Source: Sphaerolaimus hirsutus (Eukaryota; Nematoda; Chromadorea; Monhysterida; Sphaerolaimidae). Taken from it: 64,000 bases of DNA. The stretch covers positions 26,299,785 through 26,363,784 of the forward strand of contig OZ038452.1 of assembly GCA_964036195.1 (NCBI GenBank). The letters are read 5' to 3'. Shown piece by piece: positions 20,701 through 32,037 of this stretch. The notes below the pieces were generated by a model. That model made no database searches, was not told where the DNA came from, and saw only the letters and a program-made list of their open reading frames with translations. The position numbers and the translations under genes were made by a program. Within the stretch, counting starts at the first letter, position 1. Each line of letters starts with the position of its first letter.

Positions 20701-22555
20701 TTTATTTGTTAAGGGCAATATGTTATAACAGTTACCTGATGAATAGAAAACACAACAACATCATAATCAAGGATATACCGTATTACCTCGAATTATCCCC
20801 CCCCTTGAATTAACCCCCCCCCCTCGAATTAACCCCCCCTCAAAATGGGCTGGGGAAATAATAAACCCCCCCTCGAAATACCCCCCCTCCTGAATGATGA
20901 ACATCATGTATGCAATGTACATGATGTATTTATTACTACTAATTTGCATTGCGGTCACACTTATACGCTCATTTGTGTACAGATGTATACCCTTAGCCCA
21001 GATATGACCAATTTTCTCACGTTTTTCCCCGTTTTTGTGTATGAAAAAGCGTATTCTTTACTATGAATTTCACGAAAATTTCTGACAAAATAATAAAACC
21101 CTTGAATAAACCCCCCCTCGAATTAACCCCCCCCCCCTCAAATTTTGCTGGTGAAATAATAAACCCCCATGGGGGTATTTCGAGGTAATACGGTAATACA
21201 TTCATCAAGTCAAATGTCATTTGTGGTTATAAACAATTCACAATTGACCCTGAAGTGACATGAGACAGCATTGAATTGGTGATTTGTACAGAAAATCTAT
21301 TTTATGTTGAGTTGCCACATATTTATAACACCTTCAAATGAAACTTTTGTGACATGTAAAAATGAAATTAGATAGGGTAGTGTTTAAAATAGGACACAAG
21401 ACAATAAGAATGCATTGAGAATGATGTTTCATATTTTGTATTTTGTATAGAAGGAAATTGACTAGTTGTTATATCTGCTACTACCATTATCACAGATTAT
21501 TACATGCTAGCAAGCATAGATGGAAGTTATCACACTAGAGTGTAACAAAACTTGTGTAAATGCACTAGTGTCATTTTTTGCCATGCCAAATGAAAACATT
21601 CTGGTGCTAATGCCAGCGTGGGGGCATAGTGTTGCTGTTTATGTGGAATAAAAACAATGAACAGCAAGCCAAACTTGTAATTCTAGCAATAAAATGACAT
21701 GGTTCAATATGCTAACTAATAAAATGATGTCACTCAGCAGATAAGGTACTTGTATATGGAATAATGTCAGCACTCATCGCGGCATTTTGGCGCCATGAAA
21801 AACAATGGCGCCGGGCGCCAAATTGGCGCCAGCAAAAATGGCGCCAAGCGCCAAGGGCGCCATGGCGCCATTCGAAATGATGGCGCCAGCGCCAAGAGGG
21901 CGCCAGAGAAAATGGCGCCAGGCGCCAATGGCGCCATGGCGCTGGCGCCCTTTGGCGCCATTGAATGGCGCCAGCGCCATGGCGCCATTCCATCACTATT
22001 CATGACCATCTGGGAGAATGTTCATGGAAATAACAACGTTATACGATAAGTTTGTGTAAAAAATGAGGGCGGAATTGGATATTTGAAAAATTCATATTCT
22101 TTAAGAAGAACGTCCTTGTACATATTTTGAATTTTTGTTTTAAATTATAGTGAGCAAAAACAAACTTTAACAAATCGAAGAAAGTTCAGATGATCAGCGC
22201 CAACATTCTGACAGTAATCTGCTGACGAAATTTGGCAGCATTCAGTGCATTTTTAGATCTTATTCTCCTTTATTTTTTCACAAATAAACTTTTTTACACA
22301 AAAATTAAAAAATAATAAAATATAATTTTACTCACGCAAGCGCCAGCGCAAATTGCGCATTTGCTCATGACGGGACTGGAGCAGCAGAAAATCGCCGGCA
22401 CCACGGTGCACATGTCCAAACTTTGGCACTGGAATTTTATTTGAAAAAAAAATCAAAATTTGCTTGAAATTCAGGAAACGTTTTGCAAATATTACCTGCA
22501 CTAGTGATACACATGCTATTAACAATAGCGCGGATAATATATAAATTTTGCCCAT
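17706..22555 (-). CDS. Secreted cysteine-rich protein with C-terminal DB module, five exons
   Basis: Model: exons 22496-22555, 22336-22428, 20150-20353, 19442-19555 and 17706-17954 (stop included), total 720 nt, 239 residues. All junctions are phase 0 with GT and AG at the boundaries (donors gtaata, gtgagt, gttggt, gttagt). Exon 1 is a signal peptide (MGKIYILSALLLIACVSLVQ). Exon 2 is a 31-residue cysteine-rich block with seven Cys. Exon 3 is a polar linker, Gln/Asp/Gly-rich then Lys/Glu-rich. Exons 4-5 have exactly 12 cysteines in the DB-module pattern (EDCCKK, SKCHRYC, HRKCCKSGG, LCIDFC, YLPCLEE, RKCFKK). DB modules are nematode extracellular domains of unknown function thought to form six disulfides. 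Introns carry several transposons, including the 1.48-kb hAT-like element at 20517-21998. Further small exons between 19556 and 20149 are possible. Confidence 0.78.
18077..18323. repeat. Inverted-repeat element (family P) in an intron
   Basis: Ends TATACTCGGCG and CCGGAGTATA. Inside is an inverted pair built on TTGGAAGCGTGCCAATG and CGTTGGCACACTTCCA. Related copies are at 50604-50846 and 58139-58401. Confidence 0.6.
18454..18878. repeat. Family J palindromic element in DB-gene intron
   Basis: Left end TACGGTATTACCTCAAATTA, right end GGGGGTATTTCGAGGTAATA followed by CGGTA. The conserved interior ATGATGTACATCATGTATGC is shared with other J copies. Confidence 0.75.
19137..19335. repeat. Inverted-repeat element with AATAGAACGGCA units (family I)
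   Basis: Begins TACCGTATTTCTTCTAATAG and ends with the inverse GCAGAAATACGGTA. It is filled with direct CCTCCAATAGAACGGCA units. It lies in the last intron of the DB gene. Copies recur near 27556-27892 and 39508-39655. Confidence 0.7.
20517..21998. mobile_element. hAT-like non-autonomous element, family C (GGCGCC palindromes)
   Basis: The ends TAGTGATGGAA and TTCCATCACTA are inverted, and the 8-bp duplication TTCATGAC is perfect (20509-20516 and 21999-22006). Both subterminal regions are dense arrays of GGCGCC-centred palindromes such as GGCGCCATGGCGCC. There is no transposase. A family J element is nested at 20776-21195. The insertion lies wholly within intron 2 of the DB gene and accounts for most of that intron's length. 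Confidence 0.88.
20776..21195. repeat. Family J element, well preserved representative
   Basis: About 420 bp with perfect inverted ends TACCGTATTACCTCGAATTA and its inverse, consistent with a TA duplication. C-runs on the left pair with G-runs on the right. The interior contains ATGATGTATTTATTACTACT and a stretch resembling GCATTGCGGTCACAC, conserved across copies. It has no coding capacity, so it is MITE-like. The superfamily is undetermined; a TA target fits Tc1/mariner-type transposition but is not proof. Confidence 0.8.
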
Positions 22556-22935
22556 CCTGCCAGAAGCTTTTTCGTGATCGGGAAAAATTGAGGAAATCTG
22601 CAAGTATGAAGATCGTTCGATCTCACGGCCAAATTGGTTTAGGTACTGTCGTCACGGGCAAACCAATAAAAACGCCAATTTTACTCGCCTACCAAATTTG
22701 GACTAGACTCGTAAAAAGTTTCCGCAAATTTCAACTCAAAATGAGTATATAAAAAGTGTGTTGTTCCATGCGACGTCACACGAGTCCAAGATGCACAAAA
22801 CACTCTACATATTGTAAAACTTCGGCCGGAGGACGCAAAAACTTTTGATCAATTTACAGACAACAGACTGAGAGAGAAAACACGACAGGACACAGGACAC
22901 GACCTCAGAAATCACAAGTAGTGGTGCAAAAACGC

Positions 22936-23153
22936 CTGGGGCACTCCAAGACACCTTAAAAGACCATGTAAATTGTCATGTGTCATGTAAAAGACCATGT
23001 AAAGTGTCAAATGGCATGTAACAATGACATTTGACACATTACAGGGTCTTTTACATGACACATAACATTTTACAGGATTTTTTACATGACACATAGCATT
23101 TTACAGGGTCTTTTACACTTTACAGGGTCTCTTACAGGGTCTGGAAGTGGCAC
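22936..23153 (-). mobile_element. Introner-like element H2, 5' of the DB gene
   Basis: Read on the minus strand it starts CAG|GTGCCACTTCCAGACCC and ends GGAGTGCCCCAG|GCG. It is filled with GTCAAATGTCATGTAAAAG repeats in inverted arrangement. It sits about 380 bp upstream of the DB-gene start codon in the same orientation, so it could be a 5' UTR intron. This is untested. Confidence 0.6.
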
Positions 23154-24474
23154 CTGAAGCGCCTAAAGCGCCTGTAAGCGCCAAAAGCGCTATTGCGTTA
23201 TTAAGGGCATGGCGCCAAACGTCACGGACGCCATGGCGCTTTTCCACCACTACTCAAAAGACATTTTGAGGGACAAAATGGGCACACACTGCACGCGTAG
23301 AACTGCATTTTGGCACGCACAACTGCGCTAATTGCCTGCGTGCACTTTACACAGAAAATGGTGCGAAGTGCTTCAAAAATGGTGTAAAAGTGACATCGAT
23401 TCACTCGATCATTCTATCCGACAGATGGCCAGCGAAACATGTTTCTTTTGTCTTGTCGAGACTAATAAACGGCTGTCCGCGGTTGAAAATGTTTCTGCGG
23501 CCGCAAAGCCGCTCAATATGGATCTTTTCGGATGCATCCGGATGTTGTCCTGTCATCCATAAAAACAGGTAGTGCACGGCAACTTTATGCAGTGCCCTGC
23601 GTTTACAGGGAACTGTAACTCCATTGAAACCTAGATAATCAGGGCTTCAATTGATGGAATACAGTAGCGAACTGGTGGATTTCGTCGCCGCCTGACAGAA
23701 CATGCACAAACGTTTGCAAACTGCAAATTTTAGACGTCATAAAATTGATAAAGGTAAAAAAATCTTTGGGAGGCGGAATCCTCAATCGGAGATTTTCGGG
23801 TCGGTGGAGCTGCGTTCGTTCCGGACATTTTCCTTTCCGAAACACCAAATTTTACCGACGTTCCACGTCGATTTATGTGACAAAATCACCAAATTTGAGG
23901 ACCGAAACGATTTTATACACCATCGGAATTGCTGTCTTTCATGCCCATCTTCGTGTTCGATTAAGGCAGATAAAAATCTAACACAGGTTGAGTCACTTCG
24001 ATTTATTTACATGTTCTGTGATGGGAAAGTCTAGGTATTCATTTTTTTCTTCTCTCTCGTGTATATTCATGCACTAAAATATATTTCGAGTAGCCATTTG
24101 CGTTTTCAAAAAAAATGTTCTGCGGCCTGTTTTTTTATTTCTAAATTCTTATTTAGGTATGTTATAAAAACGTTACAAAAATAAAAACTGGTCTACGACA
24201 GGAATAAGATTTCTGGTTTCATGTTTTCAAATCATCCTTCCCGTTGTTGCAATTTTGGTAAATATAATAGTCCACTGATTGAACACTTTAGAATGGAATC
24301 TTCGGTAAACGATCTGAACACACAAAAAATACACTAAATACTGTTTTTATCACATCACATTCTCACATTGGGTGAATTTTTGTTGGACAATTCTAAAGGG
24401 GAGTTTGATAAAAAGTACGATGACGTTTTTATAGCGTTCAATCCAATCGGTATCGCTGATTGAACTCACGAATG
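23154..24474. other. No supported gene
   Basis: GGCGCC-type repeat remnants occur at 23160-23245. The remainder has short open frames on both strands (one starts MASETCFFCLVETNKR at 23425) without splice or homology support. 24030-24470 is AT-rich. Confidence 0.4.
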
Positions 24475-25016
24475 CAGAGTTGTTAAAAGTACTGAACTTT
24501 TTTTAAGTAAACGTAAACGTTAAGTATTTTTCTTTTACTCACCCCTGACTGAGTACAGAAAACGTAAAGTATTTTTAAAATACTTTTACACTGCGTAAAA
24601 CGTGAGTAAAATACTTTTTTCAGAGAAAATGTAATAACGAGATTTTTTCTGGAGAAAACGTAAAAAACGGGTATTTTTCTCACAGAAAACGTAATAGTTA
24701 GTATTTTTCTCAGAAAAAACTTCAGAATTTTTCGAATTTTTACTCTGATATACAAAAATATGAGTTTTTCTCTCCTGCTAAGTATTTCTTATGAAAATGT
24801 CTTATGTTTGTCACTTTCTGTTTGGCAAAATGACATTTTGTGTCCCCTAAAAATATGTTTTCTGTACTTTCAAACATTTGTTTAAAAATATGCTTTCAAA
24901 AAGTACGCGAGTAAGTGAGTACCGGTATTTTATTCGCGAGGAAACGTAAACGTATTTACGCAGTACTCGAGTATCTGTAATTATCGAGTAAACATGAATA
25001 CATTTTAACAACTATG
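24475..25016. mobile_element. hAT-like element, family E (ACGTAAA units)
   Basis: The left end CAGAGTTGTTAAAA matches the inverted right end TTTTAACAACTATG. The flanks CACGAATG and CACAAATG agree at 7 of 8 bases. Subterminal arrays are AACGTAAACGTAAAG-type units. It has no coding capacity. Confidence 0.75.
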
Positions 25017-25401
25017 CACAAATGTTGTACAGAAAAGTTTCAATTAATGGATTGCTGTCTGCAATGGAAAGTCGCCAAGCGCAATTTTTTATTGTAATTA
25101 GTAGTCCAGTTAACTTTTCTGGGAGTTCAATCAACTGCCGTAAAACTTCGATTAAGTCCCCAGGGGAGTTATTTTTTGTCTGGCTTTTTCGAATGGGGTG
25201 TCATTCGTGCAGAGTAATTATTTTTCCATTAGAATTTTCCATTAAATACAAGTGCAATTTATTCATTGGTAAAATTGGGTTAAAGTAGTGTCATAAATCA
25301 TAAGTTGGAGTACTAATTTCATAATTGAAGCAATTAAATCAATACGGGTGAAAGTGAACATCAGCTAAATAATAGATACCTATTCCTTACAGACTAGGTA
25401 C

Positions 25402-26264
25402 CAGAGTTGTGCAAATACTGGTATTTTTGGAAAACGTAAACGTAAACGTAAATACATTTTTCAAATCAAAAGTATCAATACTAAAACGTAAGGTATTTTA
25501 AAAATACCAAGGAATACGTAAAATAAAACGTAAACGTAAAAAAAAATTTTACACACAGTATTTGCCATTGTGCTGTGGAAAATACCATTATTTTCACACG
25601 TCATGACTGGCGTCACTCCCAGACCCTATAAAATGCCCTGTAAAATGTCAAATGTCATGCAAAGTGTCTTAAGTCATGCAACATGCTCTGGCAGGTGGCA
25701 AAACTTCGCCATTTTGCTGGGCATTTTACATGAGTTTTGATATTTGCATGAAATTTAACATTTTTCAAGGCATCCTACAGAGTCTGGGATTGGCTGGCAC
25801 CAGAGCTTGCACTCGCCCTGCCAGTTTCAAAATGTGTGCTACTCACAGTTGTTGCAAGTGGCGTTGTCGGAATTCATCACAAAAAAATTTTAACGCAAGG
25901 CTCCACAAATAAACAAAAAGGTTTCTGTGTTCAGCATTTGAACACATTTATGAATATGTACCCAGTATTCCATGTGTAAGTGCAAGCGTGCAGTCACTTT
26001 TTCATATACCGCTTTTTTGTATAAATGTTACATTTATGCAAAAACATAAGAATATTGTTGGCTGCAGGTGGTGCAGCGCATTTGAACGTGTGCACGTGTG
26101 AACGATCACAAGTTTTTTACGTTTTCCCTAGTACCCGGGTATTTTCGTCAGGAAAACGTAACAAAACGTAATGGTATTTTTGGAAAACGTAAACGTAAAC
26201 GTAAGTATAAATACCCGAATAACCGGGTATTTCGGGTAAACGTAAATACGTTTTTCCAACTCTG
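25402..26264. mobile_element. hAT-like element, family E
   Basis: The ends CAGAGTTG/CAACTCTG carry a perfect 8-bp duplication CTAGGTAC (25394-25401 and 26265-26272). AACGTAAACGTAAACGTAAA arrays lie at both ends. An introner-like element (25607-25800) is nested inside. Confidence 0.87.
25607..25800 (-). mobile_element. Introner-like element H3 nested in a hAT-like element
   Basis: On the minus strand: CTG|GTGCCAGCCAATCCCAG at the start and GGAGTGACGCCAG|TCATG at the end. TGTAAAATGTCAAATGTCATG units are inside. Because it lies in another transposon, it is not an intron here. Confidence 0.65.
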
Positions 26265-26754
26265 CTAGGTACATACATATAAACATGCTGTACATGGTGG
26301 TTATTGTTGCATTTTACTACAAACAACAAATTAGTACTGGGAGTTCAAGAAATTAAGCCAATGACAAATTATTGGCGTTGGCGCCGTTTCTGCGGTGTTA
26401 GTTCCACTTTACACCAGAGTGGAGTTCACAGAAAACCCCTCCCTCACCACTTTTTGAAATAGGTACAGTAGGTAGGTAATGGCGCTTTTTCTCGGCCATG
26501 CACTCTTCGCTAGCGCTTTAACATCACCTCACCATTTCAAAAAAATTGTCGCCGGGCGCCAAAGGGTGCCAGAGAAAATGGCGCCAGGCGCCAAAATGGC
26601 ACCAACGAGAAAAATCACTATTTCAGCCTGTCTATCAACTCAAAAGCATTTACAGACGAGAAAAATGCTACAGCATTTTTCTGATGGTGACTCAAGCCAC
26701 GAAACTCATCTTATCATGAATATTACATATCATAGTTCCTGGAAATACCCCCAG

Positions 26755-27395
26755 GGGCCAGATTTAATACTCCCTACAGATTTGTAGGGTAGGGCGTACG
26801 CCCAACAGATTTTTTGAAGTTCTATCGCATCGACGCACATGCACCGAGAGCAAGGCGGTTCGTAAAATATACGAAACCATCCCTTAAGGTTGCCGATATT
26901 GCAATATGACGTATATCACTTCGATTTTGGCCCGGAAATCACGATTTCGTCATTTCTTGGCCGTCTGCCAATTCGTTTTTTATTTTATTTTGTCGGGCGG
27001 GTTACTCGCATAGGTCACGCTTTTGTGTAGTCAGGTGGTCACTTTTTTAGTGTTCACTGTCTGCAACCGAAACCATGAGGGCAGCGACAAGAAAGAAATG
27101 CATGCACGAGCGTACAAAAGCGCGACATATGCGAGTAACCCGCCCGACAAAATAAAAAACGAATTGGCAGACGGTCAAGAAATGACGAAATCGTGACTTC
27201 CGAGCCAAAATCGAAGCGATATACGTCATATTGCAATATCGGCGACCTTAAGGGATAGTTTCGTGTATTTTATGAACCGCCTTGCTCTCGGTGCATGTGC
27301 GTCGATGCGACTGAACTTTAAAAAATCTATCGGGCGTACGCCCTACCCTACAAATCTGTAGGGAGTATTAAATCTGGCCCCTGGGGGTATATTAT
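26755..27395. repeat. Long foldback element (family L), arms about 275 bp
   Basis: The arm 26755-27027 is the near-perfect inverse of 27113-27395. Arms begin GGGGCCAGATTTAATACTCC. The loop is about 85 bp. It has no coding capacity. A further half copy follows the assembly gap at 35289-35597. Confidence 0.85.
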
Positions 27396-27555
27396 ATTGT
27401 CAGCAAATTTAGAGAGGTTATTCGAGGGGTTTCTTTAGTTCCTCAGGACTTTTATGAAGTTATATTATCTATTAATTGCTTGTAACATACCTAGACAGAT
27501 GCATAAGTGTCTATAGACATAAATACTGTATTTACTTGAGTAATTCCTCCCCTTG

Positions 27556-27892
27556 AATACCGTATCTCTTCAAATAGAAGAGTGTCATTCTATTTTTGTC
27601 AACTTTTTTACCTGCCTTTTTTCTATTGGAGGTGCCGTTCTATTGGATGCTGCCGTTCGATTTATCACACCAATATTTTTCACTTATTTTTCATTTGAAC
27701 ATTTTTTTTTTCGTGAAACCTGAGCAACATTTCAATATCAGAGCATCAATATAAAATTGAAAATCAATATTTGAATGTTTTGAACGTTCTTCCAACGTAA
27801 TTTCTACCTGCCGTTCTATTGGAGGTGCCGTTCTATTGGAGATGCCGTTCTATTGGAGGTATGCCGTTCTATTAGAAGGAACACGGGAGTTC
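27556..27892. repeat. Family I inverted-repeat element
   Basis: Contains repeated TTCTATTGGAGGTGCCG units, the reverse complement of the AATAGAACGGCA units at 19137-19335. It appears nested in a family J remnant: J-type ends are visible near 27528 and 28092. Confidence 0.6.
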
Positions 27893-28620
27893 CCCATCAA
27901 AAAGGTCTAACAAAACAATAATTCCTATGGTGTCGTTTTCAAGCAAATAGGTACAGTATACAAGTATGTATTTAGACCGCACCGTACCTTCTTAATGCAA
28001 CTACCATGTTTCCTGGCATAACCCTCATATCTGAGCGAGATGGGGCAATAATATACCCCCCCCCCCGAGGGTATTTCGAAGAAATACAGTGCATTGAGAA
28101 AAGCTAATCAATGATGTAAGGGCTGGAAAAAATTATTTTAAATTGACGTTTTTTTCAATTATGGGTCTTATTTGAAGCTTGCAGTTTATGTGGTATAAAT
28201 CAATCAAGATCAACCCAAAATTGTAACACCTAAATGATATCATTCAGCGGAAAAGACAGTTTAATATGAAAAAATATAACCGTTTATCATGACATCTTGG
28301 CGCCATTTCCGGCGCCATCCAAAACAATGGCGCCGGGCGCCAAATCGGCGCCATTCGAAATAATGGCACCAGGCGCCAGATGGCGTCACAGAAAAGGGCG
28401 CCAAGCGCCAATGGCGCCATGGCGCCGGCGCCCTTTGACGCCATCAAAGGGCGCCAGCGCCATGGCGCCATTCCATCACTATTACTGACAGATTTTTTAA
28501 ATCATTTTCTACCGTCGAAATGCGACCTTAATTCCAATTGAATACAAATCGCTTGTTCATTTTTTTCTTCCAAACAACACCAACATTAGATTGAAGCAAA
28601 AAATTGGTAAGTATAATAAA

Positions 28621-28910
28621 CACCTTCCCGATGAAGTCCGGTCCCTATTTTTATTTTCACTTCACATGCCCTATCTCCGGTTGTGGCAGGAGAGAAAGCT
28701 AATACTTATGGGGTATATAGGTCCAACCCCCCACTACCCTCATGTATAAATGGGGCAGCGGCGACTCATTATAGACGGGGTTGCCGTATACGTGAATTTT
28801 TTTTGCGGCGTTTCCGCTGTCCCGCACAGGTCCGGCCCCCAGTTTATTTCTTACGCTACGGCTTTAAAAATGGGCTTCAAATGCCAATAACGCCACAGGA
28901 CAATGGCGCT
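28621..28910 (+). repeat. Dispersed repeat S, uninterrupted copy
   Basis: This segment (for example AGCTAATACTTATGGGGTAT and ACAGGTCCGGCCCCCAG) is the reverse complement, with divergence, of sequence at 32060-33145. There, the CACTA-like element 32143-32917 is inserted. It therefore gives the pre-insertion site. A family C right end follows it (to about 28964). Confidence 0.75.
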
Positions 28911-29536
28911 AAGTGCTAATGACCGCCTCAAATGGCGCCAGTGCCATGGCGCCATTCCATCACTAATCCCAACGCCTCAATGTTTATTCCCTATCCCAAA
29001 TCATTGAATTTTAAAAGGCTTTTTTTGCTTTTATTTTGTGACAAACTTCACCCGCTGGTTGAGGGTGTTTTATAGAGGAAGGTTTAAGGTTCCAAGTTGC
29101 GTAAAGAACTATATCCCAAAAATGCCTCCATTAGAAAATTTACTTGGGGTTTATTCAAAATAGAAAATTTTGACAATTTTTGTTCCTGTGATGGCGTAAT
29201 TTTGACTTCATAAAGTTCACCCCAAGTAAATTTTCTAATGGACGCGTTTTACAGGTAAAGTTTTTACACAGCTTGGAACCTTATACCCCCCTCTTAAAAG
29301 CATCCTAAACCAGCGTGTGAAGTGTGTAAAAAATAAAAGCAAAAAATGTATTTTTAAATTTGCAAAGTGTTTTTTCTTGTCTGCTGCTTAGCGGGTGGGT
29401 GTTTGTGGAATGTTTGTGGCTTAGGGCCATGACTATGGTGTCAAAAAATTTTTTTTACAGAAAATGGCAATGGAAACGGAAAATTTTTTTCAGCGGTCGG
29501 AAAACAGAACGGAAAACGGAAAAAATTGCACTTGGC

Positions 29537-31499
29537 TAGGGTGTCAAAAAATTTTTTTTACGGAAAACGGAAAATGGAAAGGTAAAATTTTTTCACTTTA
29601 CAGAAAACGGAAAACGGAAAGGTAAAAAAAATTTCTGCCGGAAAACGGAAAACGGAAAGGTAAAAAAAATTTTACTCAGCGGAAAACGGAAAATGGAAAA
29701 GTAAAAAAAATTGTCGGCCGGAAAACGGGAAACGGAAAGATGAAATGCCGGAAAACGGAAAGCAAAATTTTCACGGAAACGGAAAAAAATAAAGTGAAAT
29801 TAGCACGGAAATAGACAAATTTGCAGAAGGAAAACCTGCATGCAGGTTTGCCTGTTTGGCTTTGACTGTGGTAGCTGTACATTCTGCAACTATGGATCAT
29901 GCCTGTAACTTCACTTTTAGTTCAAGCTTAACTGAACCAACAAAAAATCATCAAAAAGTAGCCATAGTGGCCATAGGAAAGGAAACACTACGACAATTTC
30001 ACCGTCTAGAAGCAGTGGGAATCACTGATGACCCCTATGCAATTGATGACAGCATTGCAGAGGAGATGATAATAAATAGCATAAAATTCAATGACAACAA
30101 CAAACAATACTATATTGACTGGCTGTATAAAGAGAGTATCAGTGACCTGCCCACAAAAAAAGCAGAAGCCTTGGTGCAGTTTAAATCACTGATAAGAAGA
30201 TTCAACAAAGATCCAAACTTATTCGAACAATACCGGAAAGTTTTGGACAACCAACTAGAAAAGGGAATAATTGAGATATGTGATGACAAAACAGACAACA
30301 AGGGGATTCATTACCTGCCACACCAGCCAGTAATCACGCCGGGCAAATCGACATCATGCATAATCGTGTACGATGGGTCAGCAGGTAAGCCCAGTTTCAA
30401 CGAGTGCCTTTTTAGAGGACCAATTACAACACCATTAGCACTGGGCCTACTCCTGAGGTTCAGGGCAGGCAATCTAGCATTAATTGCCAATATTGAAAAG
30501 GCATTTTTGCAAATAGGATTGCATGACCAAGCTAGAGACTACACACAATTTTTCTGGCTGAAAGATGCCTCAAAACCAGTAACTGAAAAAAACTTAATAG
30601 TACTTCGTTTTAAACAAGTACTGTTTGGACTTGTCTGCAGCCCAGCAATTTTGGGAGCAGTCATAAAATACCATTTAAATGTGACAATAAACAACATGAA
30701 TGAATATGAAGAAAATGAGGGGAACAAAACCAGTTGGCGATGATAATAAACAACATTTACGTCGATAACTTCATCATGAGTGTCAGGAATGAAGTTGAAG
30801 CTTTAGAACTATATTACAAAGTCAAAGCTTTTTTTTAACCAGTGTTCTATGAACATGAGGGAATGGCTGTCAAACTCCAGATCAGTCATGAATGAAATAG
30901 CAGAAAACGACAGGAGTCCAAAGGTGAATAAAATTGTCGCAGTAATGGGCATGAAATAAAATCACCAAACGGACATGCTGGCAATATCAACACCAAATTG
31001 CAAATTGACAGCATCACAACACCAACCAGACGAAACTTGAATAAATTATTGGTGTCAGCATGTGACCCAATTGGGTTCACAGCACCTGTTTCACTGACCC
31101 TGAAATCCCAGTTGTCAATGCTGCTCCAAGATACAAAAACAACACAATGGGATGAACCAATTGAAGATAAATACAGATTGGAAAAACAATGGAAAAATGC
31201 CAGAAAACTGAAAATCGAGCCAGAAAATGGAAAAATGGTCTGGTAAAACGGAAACGGAAAGGTAAAAATTTTTCAGCCGGAAAACGGAAAAATGGGCCGG
31301 AAAAACGGAAACGGAAAGGTAAAAAATTTTCAGCTGCCGGAAAACGGAAAACGGAAAGGTAAAATTTTTTCAGCTGCCGGAAAACGGAAAACGGAAAGGT
31401 AAAATTTTTTCTGCTGCCGGAAAACGGAAAACGGAAAGGTAAAAATTTTTCCTGCGGAAATGCGGAAACAAAAAACGGAAACGGAAATTTGACACCCTA
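29537..31499. mobile_element. hAT-like family B element carrying BEL/Pao cargo, nested in another family B copy
   Basis: The TAGGGTGTCAAA/TTTGACACCCTA ends are perfect and the 8-bp duplication CACTTGGC is perfect (29529-29536 and 31500-31507). Both subterminal parts are arrays of CGGAAAACGGAAAGGTAAAA. Between them lies about 1.4 kb of a BEL/Pao retrotransposon RT region. The copy at 42880-44781 has the same composition. Confidence 0.9.
29856..31246 (+). pseudogene. BEL/Pao reverse transcriptase fragment (cargo copy 1)
   Basis: The open part 29856-30743 encodes BEL/Pao RT landmarks (GIHYLPHQPVITPGKS, CLFRGPITTPLALGLLLRF, IEKAFLQIGL). Shortly after, in a shifted frame, the catalytic box reads YVDN (30758-30769) where active BEL/Pao enzymes have YVDD. 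A further piece is at 30998-31246. Gag, protease, RNase H and integrase are absent. The fragment lies between the ends of a hAT-like element and is passive cargo. Confidence 0.88.
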
Positions 31500-32037
31500 C
31501 ACTTGGCAGAAAATGGAAACAGAAATGGAAAAAAAATTCAGCGGCTGGAAAAACTGAAACGGAAAAATCAAAATTTGCATGGAAATGGAATTAATGGCTG
31601 AAATTTTGCCATAAAACGGATAAAATTTGCTGAAATTTTGCTGGAAGTGGAAAGAATTTGCAGTAATTTTGCTGGTAACAGACATTTTTTTCCATCATTG
31701 ACAATCTGCATGAATTTTTACTAGTTTGGTTGATCAGAAAACAGAAAGATGAGCCAGAAAAAGGTAAAATGAGGCGGAAAAATAGAAAATTGAGGTGGAA
31801 AATGGAAAAAGGTGGAAAAACTGGAAATTGAGGCAGAAAATGGAAAAAAGGCAGAAAAACTGAAAGTTTAGCCGGAAAATGGAAAATGAGCCAGAAAAAC
31901 AGAAACGGAACAAAAAGTTGCCAGAAAACAGAATGGAAAACAGAAAAAAAATTTCAACTGGTGGAAAATGGAACAGAAAATGGAAAAAATTTGCCTGCGG
32001 GAAACGGAAAACGGAAATTTGACACCCTAGCCATGAC

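Larger units (their letters stand above)
26473..28481. mobile_element. Second long family C hAT-like copy, degraded, with nested elements
   Basis: The right end GGCGCCATTCCATCACTA (to 28481) and the stretches 26560-26700 and 28180-28481 match corresponding parts of the element at 20517-21998. It contains a family J element at the equivalent place, itself interrupted by the foldback at 26755-27395 and a family I copy. The left end and target duplication are not clear. Confidence 0.55.
29434..32029. mobile_element. hAT-like family B element (outer), GGAAAACGGAAA repeats
   Basis: The ends TATGGTGTCAAA (one change from TAGGGTGTCAAA) and TTTGACACCCTA have a perfect 8-bp duplication GCCATGAC (29426-29433 and 32030-32037). 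Without the inner element the residual length is about 630 bp, close to the solo copy at 41214-41850. It is built from GGAAAACGGAAA-type units. Confidence 0.87.

Noticed and set aside
21730-22049. Overlapping open frames rich in Ala, Pro, Trp and Arg in GGCGCC arrays (also near 28244-28488 and 55588-55792)
   Set aside because: Produced by GGCGCC repeats that lack stops; they lie in non-coding hAT-like elements.
23425-23562. Plus-strand frame MASETCFFCLVETNKR as a zinc-finger-type exon
   Set aside because: Only one CXXC pair, no clear splice donor and no continuation found.
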